The notes under the pieces: model-generated
The model's database searches: none
Told to the model about the DNA's origin: nothing
Seen by the model: the letters and a program-made list of their open reading frames with translations, nothing else
DNA from: Halonotius sp046719765
Lineage (GTDB): Archaea; Halobacteriota; Halobacteria; Halobacteriales; Haloferacaceae
NCBI RefSeq assembly: GCF_046719765.1
Contig: NZ_JABEBY010000007.1
Location: 62,001 to 126,000 of the forward strand
Reading direction: 5' to 3'
DNA length: 64,000 nucleotides
Position numbers and translations under genes: made by a program
In this document: piece after piece, positions 41,843 to 48,491 of the stretch
How the letters are laid out: each line of letters opens with the position of its first letter
Position numbering within the stretch: the first letter of the stretch is position 1

Positions 41843-42838
41843 ATGATCTCCAAAGGCTGCGAACAGTGCGCTAAGGGCGGGAAGATGGTGCTTTTCGTCT
41901 ACGGCTACTGTGACCAGCGGGATTGTTTCTACTGTCCGCTTGGGGAAAACCGCAAGAACGTCACCGACGTCTACGCCAACGAACGCCTCGTCGAAAACGA
42001 CGAAGACATCATCGAGGAAGCCCACCGGATGGACGCGCTGGGTACCTCGATTACCGGTGGCGAACCGCAGGAAGCGATGGAGAAGACCTGTCGCTACCTC
42101 CGGCTGCTGAAAGACGAGTTCGGCGAGGATCACCATACCCACCTCTACACCGGAATCACGGGCGGCCGCGAGAACATGCGGCGGCTCTCGGAGGCCGGCC
42201 TCGACGAGATCCGGTTCCACCCACCGTACGAGCAGTGGGGCGAGTTGCATGGGACTGAGTGGGAAGAGATCCTCCATATCGCCCGCGAAGAGGGGATGAC
42301 ACCCGCCTTCGAGATACCCGGAATCCGTGCCGAAGAGGAGTTTTTGGAGTTCCTCGACGAGGGCGCGGCGGAGTTCTGCAATATCAACGAGTTCGAGATG
42401 AGCGACGGGAACTACCGGCGGATGCAAGAGAAGGGCTACGAACTGCAGGACGGCCACATGTCCGCCGTCGACGGCTCGAAGGAGGAAATTCTGGAAACGA
42501 TGGGTGATCACGAACGCGTCTACTTCTGTACGAGCGTGTTCAAAGACGCCGCCCAACACCGAAACCGCCTGAAGCGGATGGCCCGTGTTATCGGCCGTGA
42601 GTTCGACGAGATCACCGACGACGGGACGCTCGTCTACGGGAAAACGTGGGAGCCGGAGGCTCGACTCGAAGAACTCGGGGTTCCAGAGGAGTTCTACACC
42701 GTCAAATCCGACCACGTCGAGTTGGCCTGGTGGCTGCTCGAAGAGATGGTCGAAGACGGCGACGTGAACGAGGGCGAGATCGTCGAGCAGTACCCGACTG
42801 TCGACGGGACGGTCGTCGAGCGGACGCCGTTAGCGTAG
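41843..42838 (+). CDS. Radical SAM protein (COG2108-like)
   Basis: A 331-residue protein related to pyruvate formate-lyase activating enzymes. The cluster-binding motif is GYCDQRDCFYCPLGENRKN: cysteines 23, 28 and 31, spacing CX4CX2C rather than the canonical CX3CX2C. SAM-binding features follow: SITGGEPQEAME, HLYTGI and FEIPGI. Two more cysteines at 6 and 9 (CEQC) precede the motif. The substrate is unknown. It lies between the frameshifted gene and the oap operon, and a second copy of its last 43 bp lies downstream. Confidence 0.88.
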   Translation: MISKGCEQCAKGGKMVLFVYGYCDQRDCFYCPLGENRKNVTDVYANERLVENDEDIIEEAHRMDALGTSITGGEPQEAMEKTCRYLRLLKDEFGEDHHTHLYTGITGGRENMRRLSEAGLDEIRFHPPYEQWGELHGTEWEEILHIAREEGMTPAFEIPGIRAEEEFLEFLDEGAAEFCNINEFEMSDGNYRRMQEKGYELQDGHMSAVDGSKEEILETMGDHERVYFCTSVFKDAAQHRNRLKRMARVIGREFDEITDDGTLVYGKTWEPEARLEELGVPEEFYTVKSDHVELAWWLLEEMVEDGDVNEGEIVEQYPTVDGTVVERTPLA

Positions 42839-43023
42839 TTTTCTGTAGAGTTTGAGTGGGGTAGGTAGACACAGCCGATCGATCCACGACGAACGACCAG
42901 CGGGAGTGAGGAATGTTTTAGTCCAGGTTTTTCCGAAGGAACGAGCGCGGCGAGTGACTGACCGGAAAAACGTGGTATTCGACCGTTGATGGGACGGTCG
43001 TCGGACGGACGCCGCTGGCATAG
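42796..43023 (+). repeat. Duplicated 3 prime end of the radical SAM gene
   Basis: Bases 42796-42838, ending in the stop codon, are repeated at 42981-43023 with 35 of 43 identical. Both copies encode the same C-terminus TVDGTVVxRTPLA plus stop, with only Glu changed to Gly, so most differences are silent. The second copy lacks the rest of the gene and is a remnant. A 9-bp hairpin (42927-42935 with 42963-42971) lies between. Confidence 0.75.
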
Positions 43024-43062
43024 CGAACGCGTTGGCGGAGGCGGGACGGTGAAACCGTAGCG

Positions 43063-43737
43063 TTAGGATGGGGTGTCAGTATCCCAGCTATCCGGGACTT
43101 CGATGACGTAGCGGCCGTCCTCGCGCAGCGAGATGATGTACTCGTCGCGGTCGTACAGTTCCATCAGATTCAGTTCGTACTGGCCGGGGCTGACGATGCG
43201 GATGCTTTCGAACTGATCGTTGAGCTCTTGGCGGAGTTGATCAAGGCTTGAGGAGGTCGCCTCGTCGGCCGCCACGTCACCTGCGTCGGCGGCGTCGGCA
43301 GCGGGCTGATCGGCCGGAGGGGTTTCTGAATCGGGCGTCGCCGCCGAATCGTCGGCCGGCGGCGGAGAATCGGGGAGTTCGTCGTCAGAGACGATATCCG
43401 AGCGGGCACTCGATTGGGCCGGTGATTCGCCGCCCGGCGTACGGTCGTCGTCGAGGACTTCGGCGTCGGTCGGCTCGGTCGTATCGCTCGTCCCAGGGGA
43501 ATCGGCATCGGCCGTGCCAGTGGGTTCTGTGGCCGGCTCCGGGTTGGGTGTCACGGACTCATCGGCCGCGGCAGAATCGTCGAGCGTGGCCTGCTGCTCG
43601 GCGGCATCGTCAGTGACATCCTCGACTGAGCCCTGTTTGAACTGGAATTTGTTGCCGCCGCAGTCAGGACACCCAGAGAGCATCTCCTTGGAGCCGTCGG
43701 GGAAGACATGGCCGCAGTTGGTACACTGGTGGGGCAT
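43063..43737 (-). CDS. oapC: Origin-associated zinc-ribbon protein OapC
   Basis: A 224-residue protein with an N-terminal zinc ribbon (CTNCGHVF...CPDCGGNKF, cysteines 5, 8, 23 and 26), a long Asp/Glu/Pro/Ser-rich disordered centre (about 40-160), and a C-terminal folded segment SIRIVSPGQYELNLMELYDR. It is the third gene of the oapABC operon conserved beside the main archaeal origin. Biochemical function unknown; the ribbon suggests nucleic-acid or protein binding. Confidence 0.85.
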   Translation of the reverse strand: MPHQCTNCGHVFPDGSKEMLSGCPDCGGNKFQFKQGSVEDVTDDAAEQQATLDDSAAADESVTPNPEPATEPTGTADADSPGTSDTTEPTDAEVLDDDRTPGGESPAQSSARSDIVSDDELPDSPPPADDSAATPDSETPPADQPAADAADAGDVAADEATSSSLDQLRQELNDQFESIRIVSPGQYELNLMELYDRDEYIISLREDGRYVIEVPDSWDTDTPS

Positions 43738-43741
43738 GACG

Positions 43742-44143
43742 CTACTTCCGGGAGACCAGCGCGCTGATGAGTTGGTCGTCCTTGTGCAGGGTTTCGATCT
43801 GGTTGGCCGGGCCGATGACGGTGAGTTTCTTCGTCGACTCTCGGCCCATGAGGCGGTCGAGGAAGCTCTGGTCGGCGGCCTCCTCGTGGGGATAGCTCTC
43901 GATCTCGATCCCGCTGAACTCGTCGGGGCTGATCTCGGTCATCGTCACCTCGATGAGTTTCGACTCCTCGTCCGGCGAGAGGCCTTCTTCGAGGATGACG
44001 ATGTTGCCGTCGCGGACGCCATCAAGGATGAGCCGGATCTTCTCCATGCTCCGAAGCCCCTCCATCCGCGACCCGCTAATCAGGTCGATCTGGACGCCGT
44101 TTTGCGATTCCGTCGTGGAATCCGAGGGTGTTGCTTCAGGCAT
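43742..44143 (-). CDS. oapB: Origin-associated protein OapB (DUF2073)
   Basis: A 133-residue protein of the archaeal DUF2073 family: IDLISGSRMEGLRSMEKIRL, IVILEEGLSPDEESKLIEVT and a C-terminal TVIGPANQIETLHKDD. It sits in the oap operon, its start overlapping the oapA stop (TAATG). It presumably partners the OapA GTPase. Do not confuse it with bacterial OapB, an OLE RNA-binding protein of the same symbol. Function unknown. Confidence 0.87.
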   Translation of the reverse strand: MPEATPSDSTTESQNGVQIDLISGSRMEGLRSMEKIRLILDGVRDGNIVILEEGLSPDEESKLIEVTMTEISPDEFSGIEIESYPHEEAADQSFLDRLMGRESTKKLTVIGPANQIETLHKDDQLISALVSRK

Positions 44144-44784
44144 TATCCGAAGTACTCCGCGATTTTGTCGTACACCTCGTCCATGTTGTCGCCCTCAAGG
44201 GCCGACAGTGGGACGGTCTCATGCTGGGGGAAGGCGTCGGCGACGCGTTTGATATCGGCCTCGTCGAGATCGATCTTGTTGGCGAAGATGAGCACCGGGA
44301 GATCGCGGCTCTCGATGATGCCGATGAGCATGGTGTTCACCTGCGTAAAGGGGTCGGTCGTCGAATCGAGGACGTAGATGACGCCGTCGACATCCTCCCG
44401 GAGCCAGTGCATGGCCTCGGCGACGCCTTCGGTCGCCTCCCGGGAGCGACGGATCGCGTCGTCCTTCTCGATGTCGTGGTCGAGGAACTCCTTGTAGTCG
44501 ACCTTGGTGGCGACACCCGGTGTGTCGACGATGTCGATGGTGACCGAGCGGCCGTTGCGCTCGATATCGACGCCTTCCTTGCGGCGTGCACGGCGTGTTT
44601 CGTGTGGAACGTGGCTTTCGGGGCCGATGGCGTCGCCAGTCCAGTCACGTGCGATACGGTTTGCGAGGGTCGTCTTTCCGGCGTTCGGCGGTCCGTAGAT
44701 CCCGATCCGTTTCGGATCGTCGGACGCGAACAGCCGGTCGGTGACCCGCGAGACGCTGTCCCTGAGATTTGTGAGTAGACCCAT
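44143..44784 (-). CDS. oapA: Origin-associated Era-like GTPase OapA
   Basis: A 213-residue small GTPase. G1 is GPPNAGKTT near residue 33, G3 DTPGV, G4 NKID; SALEG at the end is the G5 region. The start MGLLTNLRDSVSRVTDRLF gives an amphipathic N-terminal helix. It heads the oapABC operon that faces the replication origin. An origin recognition box lies 15 nt upstream of the start, downstream of a likely TATA (TTTAAG near 44853), so Orc1 binding could influence its expression. Confidence 0.9.
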   Translation of the reverse strand: MGLLTNLRDSVSRVTDRLFASDDPKRIGIYGPPNAGKTTLANRIARDWTGDAIGPESHVPHETRRARRKEGVDIERNGRSVTIDIVDTPGVATKVDYKEFLDHDIEKDDAIRRSREATEGVAEAMHWLREDVDGVIYVLDSTTDPFTQVNTMLIGIIESRDLPVLIFANKIDLDEADIKRVADAFPQHETVPLSALEGDNMDEVYDKIAEYFG

Positions 44785-44798
44785 CCTGACACTCCCGC

Positions 44799-44822
44799 AC
44801 CTCCCCTGTTTCGCGTGGAAGG
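44799..44822 (-). promoter_or_regulatory. Origin recognition box ORB-a
   Basis: Minus strand CCTTCCACGCGAAACAGGGG plus AGGT: the TTCCAC-x-CGAAACA core with a one-base shorter G-rich tail. It lies in the probable 5 prime leader of oapA. Confidence 0.7.
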
Positions 44823-45060
44823 GCGTATGACGCATCTTGCAATCCGGGAACACTTAAACACTGCGTCAGACAGGGGTGAGCGGCCGAATTCAACGGACAA
44901 CGGGTAGCATCGTCTGAAACCATTCGCGTGTGAGCGAGGGAATCTCGATTAGAGAAGATCAGAAACCGGGACAAACGAGATCAGTATGCGAGAAATCGAT
45001 TTAGTGGGAATCTGCTTCGGTGAGTAGCCGTTGATTGTGGCAGGCCGCCATCCCCACTAG

Positions 45061-45088
45061 CCCCCCACCCCTTTGTTTCGGGTGGAAT
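45061..45088 (-). promoter_or_regulatory. Origin recognition box ORB-b with G-string
   Basis: Minus strand ATTCCACCCGAAACAAAGGG followed by GTGGGGGG: full ORB core plus G-rich extension. It faces ORB-c across the AT-rich region. Confidence 0.88.
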
Positions 45089-45119
45089 CATACTGACGGA
45101 GGGGTGTCTGAGAGTGGTA

Positions 45120-45250
45120 TCTAACACCAAAATATTTATATGCTATACTAAGAAACGACACCCGTACTGCGAAGAAAATATATTATTCTATCCGGTTATT
45201 TTGTTGTATTAGATACTAGAGCAACTACAAAAAATAAACGGAGAACATAG
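45120..45250. other. AT-rich DNA unwinding element candidate
   Basis: By far the longest AT-rich run of the origin (AAATATTTATATGC, AAAATATATTATTC, AAAAAATAAAC and others) in an otherwise GC-rich genome, bounded by inverted ORBs. Confidence 0.8.
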
Positions 45251-45268
45251 TCGACGGCCGATCGGGAT

Positions 45269-45298
45269 GTTCCACTCGAAACAAAGGGGTGGGGGTGT
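45269..45298 (+). promoter_or_regulatory. Origin recognition box ORB-c with G-string
   Basis: Plus strand TGTTCCACTCGAAACAAAGG followed by GGTGGGGGTG, nearly the mirror of ORB-b. Confidence 0.88.
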
Positions 45299-45355
45299 AG
45301 CCACGGCTCATTTTGCCTTCTCGCCAGAGTCGGCAGACGCCCATCTCAGATTATG

Positions 45356-45403
45356 CCTCTCCAGGATCCTCCCTCTCCAAGATCCTCCCTCTCCAGGATC
45401 ATC
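45356..45403 (+). repeat. Triple 16-bp tandem repeat inside the origin
   Basis: Units 45356-45371, 45372-45387 and 45388-45403 read CCTCTCCAGGATCCTC, with one change in each of the second and third units. The strand is pyrimidine-rich. It lies between the ORB-c side of the unwinding region and orc1. Confidence 0.8.
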
Positions 45404-45605
45404 TCACATTGAAATATCGTCACCTCACGGCTCACACCTCATGTGCTGCACAGTGTCCGACACTCATTTCCAATCGACAGCACCCGGGTAACCCATATCG
45501 GATACAAGCTGTCGGCATCGTTGAACTTCAAAATAGCTATCAGTATCGAAAAACCAACAAAAATATCGGCAAATAGTATCCAAAGTGAGAACGTTTTTGT
45601 ACTAT

Positions 45606-45628
45606 GTCTCCCTCTGTTTCGCCTGCAT
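45606..45628 (-). promoter_or_regulatory. Weak ORB-like site
   Basis: Minus strand ATGCAGGCGAAACAGAGGGA keeps the CGAAACA-x-AGGG part but not the TTCCAC part. Considered a degenerate ORB. Confidence 0.35.
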
Positions 45629-45712
45629 CATTTCAACACGTCAGCAGTCCCCGATTCGGCAAAAACTGCGGTCTCCGCCGTCTTTCAGCTGATTTCGGGC
45701 ATTCCTGTTGGC

Positions 45713-45736
45713 GGCTCCACGTGAAATAAAGGGTGG
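45713..45736 (+). promoter_or_regulatory. ORB-like site in the orc1 promoter region
   Basis: GGCTCCACGTGAAATAAAGG followed by GTGG has the ORB layout with three substitutions. It ends 32 nt before the chosen orc1 start, where the core promoter should be, suggesting autoregulation by Orc1. Confidence 0.55.
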
Positions 45737-45768
45737 AACGCGGAACACAAGACGATGGGATGGGATCA

Positions 45769-47577
45769 ATGACGGACGATCACACACGACAACACAACGA
45801 CCTGAGCGACACCGAGTCGACATCGCAGTCCGACTCGGCGGGGACAGCTGAAGCAGTCGAGAACCCCTCCGGAGAGGAGGCTGCTGAGCCGGAGACAACA
45901 GTAACTCACTCTGACTCGGATACCGACAACGCCTCAACCGATCCGTCGTCGGTGTTGGCATCGGATCCGATCCCGTCAGCTGATCGCTCGGTTGACGACC
46001 TCGATCTTGCCGACGCCGACTGGAGCCGCGACCGATCGACCGCCTCGACCGATTTGGATTTCGATCTCGATCCCGATCCGGACGCGGCCGACGACAGCGA
46101 GGGGTTGTTCGACGATCTGCTCTCCGGGGAACCGATCTTCGAGAACAAGGAAGTCCTGCGGCCGTCCTACACCCCACGTGAGCTCCCCCACCGCAACGAC
46201 CAGATCAACCAGATGGCGACGATTCTCGTCTCCGCGCTTCGCGGCGACACACCCTCCAATATCCTGATCTACGGCAAAACCGGTACCGGCAAAACCGCGA
46301 GTGCGAAGTACGTCAGCCAGGAGCTGGAATCGACCTCCGAAAAGTACGACGTTCCCTGTGAGGTCGAGTACATCAACTGCGAGGTCACCGACACCCAGTA
46401 TCGCGTGCTCGCACAGCTCGCCAACAAGTTCATCGAAAAAAACGTCGCGCTCATCGAATCCCGGATCGACGCACTCGAAACCGTCCGCGAGAAGCTCGCC
46501 GAGGGTGGCCCTGATACAACGGCCACCGTCAGCGACACCAACGCCGACGATACGACGGTCTCGATCCCGGATGCCGAAACTGACGCCGAGGCCGACCCCG
46601 AAGGCAGCCTGCCGATCGTCACCGAGCAGTACACCTCGGTCGACGCCGTCGACGAGCGCATCGAAGCTCTGGAGGCTGACGCCGAGGAGATGGAGCCCGT
46701 CCCGATGACCGGGTGGCCGACCGACCGCGTCTACAGCACCTTCTTCGAGGCTGTCGATTACAACGAGCGCGTGGTCGTCATCATGCTCGACGAGATCGAC
46801 AAGCTCGTCGAGAAAAGCGGCGACGACACCCTGTATAACCTCTCGCGGATGAACAACGAGCTGACAAACTCCCGGATCTCGATTATGGGAATCTCGAACG
46901 ATCTCAAATTTACTGATTTCCTCGATCCACGCGTCAAATCCTCCCTTGGCGAGGAGGAGATCGTCTTCCCGCCGTATGACGCCACCCAGCTCGGCGATAT
47001 CCTCCAACACCGCGCCGAGGTCGCATTCAAACCTGACGCCCTCACCGGCGACGTGATTCCGCTGTGTTCGGCGTTTGCGGCCCAGGAACACGGCGATGCC
47101 CGCCGCGCACTCGACCTCCTCCGAACGGCCGGCGAACTCGCCGAGCGAAGCCAGGCCGACATCGTCGAGGAAGAACACGTCCGGCAGGCACAGGATAAGA
47201 TCGAACTTGATCGCGTCGTTGAGGTTGTTCGCACCCTCCCCACCCAAAGCAAGATCGTCCTCTTTTCGATCATCCTGCTGGAACAGAACGGCGTCCACAA
47301 CATCAACACCGGTGAGGTGTACAATATCTACAAACGCCTCTGTGAGGAGATCGACGCCGACGTGTTGACCCAACGGCGCGTCACCGATCTCATCAGCGAA
47401 CTCGACATGCTCGGCATCGTCAACGCGGTTGTCGTCTCGAAGGGTCGCTACGGGCGCACGAAAGAAATGAGCCTCTCGGTACCGCTTGAGGAAACCGAGG
47501 CCGTCCTGCTGTCGGACTCCCGACTTGGCAACATCGACGACGTGCAACCGTTTGTGCAGGCTCGTTTTGATAACTGA
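45769..47577 (+). CDS. orc1: Orc1/Cdc6 origin-binding initiator
   Basis: AAA+ initiator that binds ORBs and loads MCM. The 602-residue protein has Walker A YGKTGTGKT (about 167-176), Walker B MLDEIDKL (about 339-346), sensor 1 GISNDLKF and a C-terminal winged helix. It has an acidic N-terminal extension of about 120 residues and an acidic insertion of some 65 residues between Walker A and B, making it longer than most Orc1 proteins (about 400-550). A GTG at 45733 and ATGs at 45751-45760 are alternative starts, but the first overlaps an ORB. Confidence 0.95.
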   Translation: MTDDHTRQHNDLSDTESTSQSDSAGTAEAVENPSGEEAAEPETTVTHSDSDTDNASTDPSSVLASDPIPSADRSVDDLDLADADWSRDRSTASTDLDFDLDPDPDAADDSEGLFDDLLSGEPIFENKEVLRPSYTPRELPHRNDQINQMATILVSALRGDTPSNILIYGKTGTGKTASAKYVSQELESTSEKYDVPCEVEYINCEVTDTQYRVLAQLANKFIEKNVALIESRIDALETVREKLAEGGPDTTATVSDTNADDTTVSIPDAETDAEADPEGSLPIVTEQYTSVDAVDERIEALEADAEEMEPVPMTGWPTDRVYSTFFEAVDYNERVVVIMLDEIDKLVEKSGDDTLYNLSRMNNELTNSRISIMGISNDLKFTDFLDPRVKSSLGEEEIVFPPYDATQLGDILQHRAEVAFKPDALTGDVIPLCSAFAAQEHGDARRALDLLRTAGELAERSQADIVEEEHVRQAQDKIELDRVVEVVRTLPTQSKIVLFSIILLEQNGVHNINTGEVYNIYKRLCEEIDADVLTQRRVTDLISELDMLGIVNAVVVSKGRYGRTKEMSLSVPLEETEAVLLSDSRLGNIDDVQPFVQARFDN

Positions 47578-47667
47578 TCAGGCTCGGTTCGACAACTGAG
47601 CTGTCGCGGAACTGAGCCTCCTTCTTACCCCCGTCGTCGGTATACTCCCAAACTGCCGGGTCGGCTG

Positions 47668-48402
47668 TTATCCCGCAACTGATCTGACCATTCCGCCACT
47701 AGTGACAATTCCGCTACCAGGGGAGACTGTCCCACTCATCCCGCCACTGTATCCCGTTCCGAGCAACGCCAATCGGAGCCGGCCAAGATACGGAATCCTG
47801 AACCGGGCGACCCCGTTGACCCACTCCGATTTCACCACGGGTGCAACCCCGTTTGCCTGATCGTACCGCTGGTTGTTGTCGCCTTTCGTGATATACCCTG
47901 CATGCGGGGCCGGACAGTTTGTTAACTCCGCACAACTTTCGGCGTCGACCGCATCGGGCGACGTTCGATCATACCAGTTTTCGCCCGCTTCGACACGAAA
48001 CCGTACCCGATGGATGATCGGCGAGCCGACACGGCCGGGGTAGTCGTAGACGATCACACTCCCTGGCTGGTTGAACGATTCATAGCTGGTGTCGCTTGTG
48101 TCGGCCATCACGAGCCCCTGATCGTTGGCTTCTCCCGGCGCAAACCGGCCCGGCTCGCTGACGACGACGAGATCGTATTTGTTGATGTTGGGATCCATGC
48201 TGTTGCTCTCGACGGCGACCATCGGCGGCCAGACCCCGGTCGCCGCAAAGAGCACGAGTCCGATGGCAGCCACGATCGAGAGGCTGAGCAGCAGTTCCCG
48301 AAGGAACAACAGCGGTCCGTCGTCGGCCCCACGGAGCCGCTGGAACCACGACCCTTCGTCGGGTTCCGACTCGACAGCCGGCTGCCGATCACCATCACTC
48401 AT
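47668..48402 (-). CDS. sec11: Signal peptidase I (archaeal Sec11 type)
   Basis: Membrane serine protease that removes signal peptides from secreted proteins. The 244-residue protein has a cytoplasmic acidic N-terminus, a membrane helix about residues 34-56, the nucleophile Ser68 in VESNSMDPNI, and the catalytic histidine in IIHRVRF, the Ser-His-Asp arrangement of archaeal and ER signal peptidases (S26B); YITKGDNN supplies the box E aspartate. The start at MSDGDRQ is preferred to a longer frame. It diverges from the polymerase gene. Confidence 0.92.
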   Translation of the reverse strand: MSDGDRQPAVESEPDEGSWFQRLRGADDGPLLFLRELLLSLSIVAAIGLVLFAATGVWPPMVAVESNSMDPNINKYDLVVVSEPGRFAPGEANDQGLVMADTSDTSYESFNQPGSVIVYDYPGRVGSPIIHRVRFRVEAGENWYDRTSPDAVDAESCAELTNCPAPHAGYITKGDNNQRYDQANGVAPVVKSEWVNGVARFRIPYLGRLRLALLGTGYSGGMSGTVSPGSGIVTSGGMVRSVAG

Positions 48403-48491
48403 TACAAACGTCTTCTGCCGCACCGCGTTTGAAACTTCTGACCCGGGGTCGCCACCCGCCAGCGCCACTCCCACTGGCTCCGGCTGTCGGC

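Larger units (their letters stand above)
44785..45768. other. Replication origin region (oriC1 type)
   Basis: Noncoding DNA between divergent oapA and orc1. It contains at least three strong origin recognition boxes and two weaker ones, an AT-rich unwinding candidate (about 45120-45250) flanked by inverted ORBs at 45061-45088 and 45269-45298, and a 16-bp triple tandem repeat (45356-45403). The arrangement next to orc1 and oapABC is that of the main haloarchaeal chromosomal origin. Small open frames here lack coding bias. Confidence 0.9.

Noticed and set aside
41435..42715. 426-codon minus-strand open frame opposite the radical SAM gene
   Set aside because: Mirror frame of a strongly biased gene; composition lacks acidic bias and the plus-strand gene has clear motifs.
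45267..45724. Small open frames in the origin region
   Set aside because: They cross ORBs and tandem repeats, are AT-rich and have no coding bias.
45976..47547. 523-codon minus-strand open frame opposite orc1
   Set aside because: Antisense shadow of a gene with complete AAA+ motifs.
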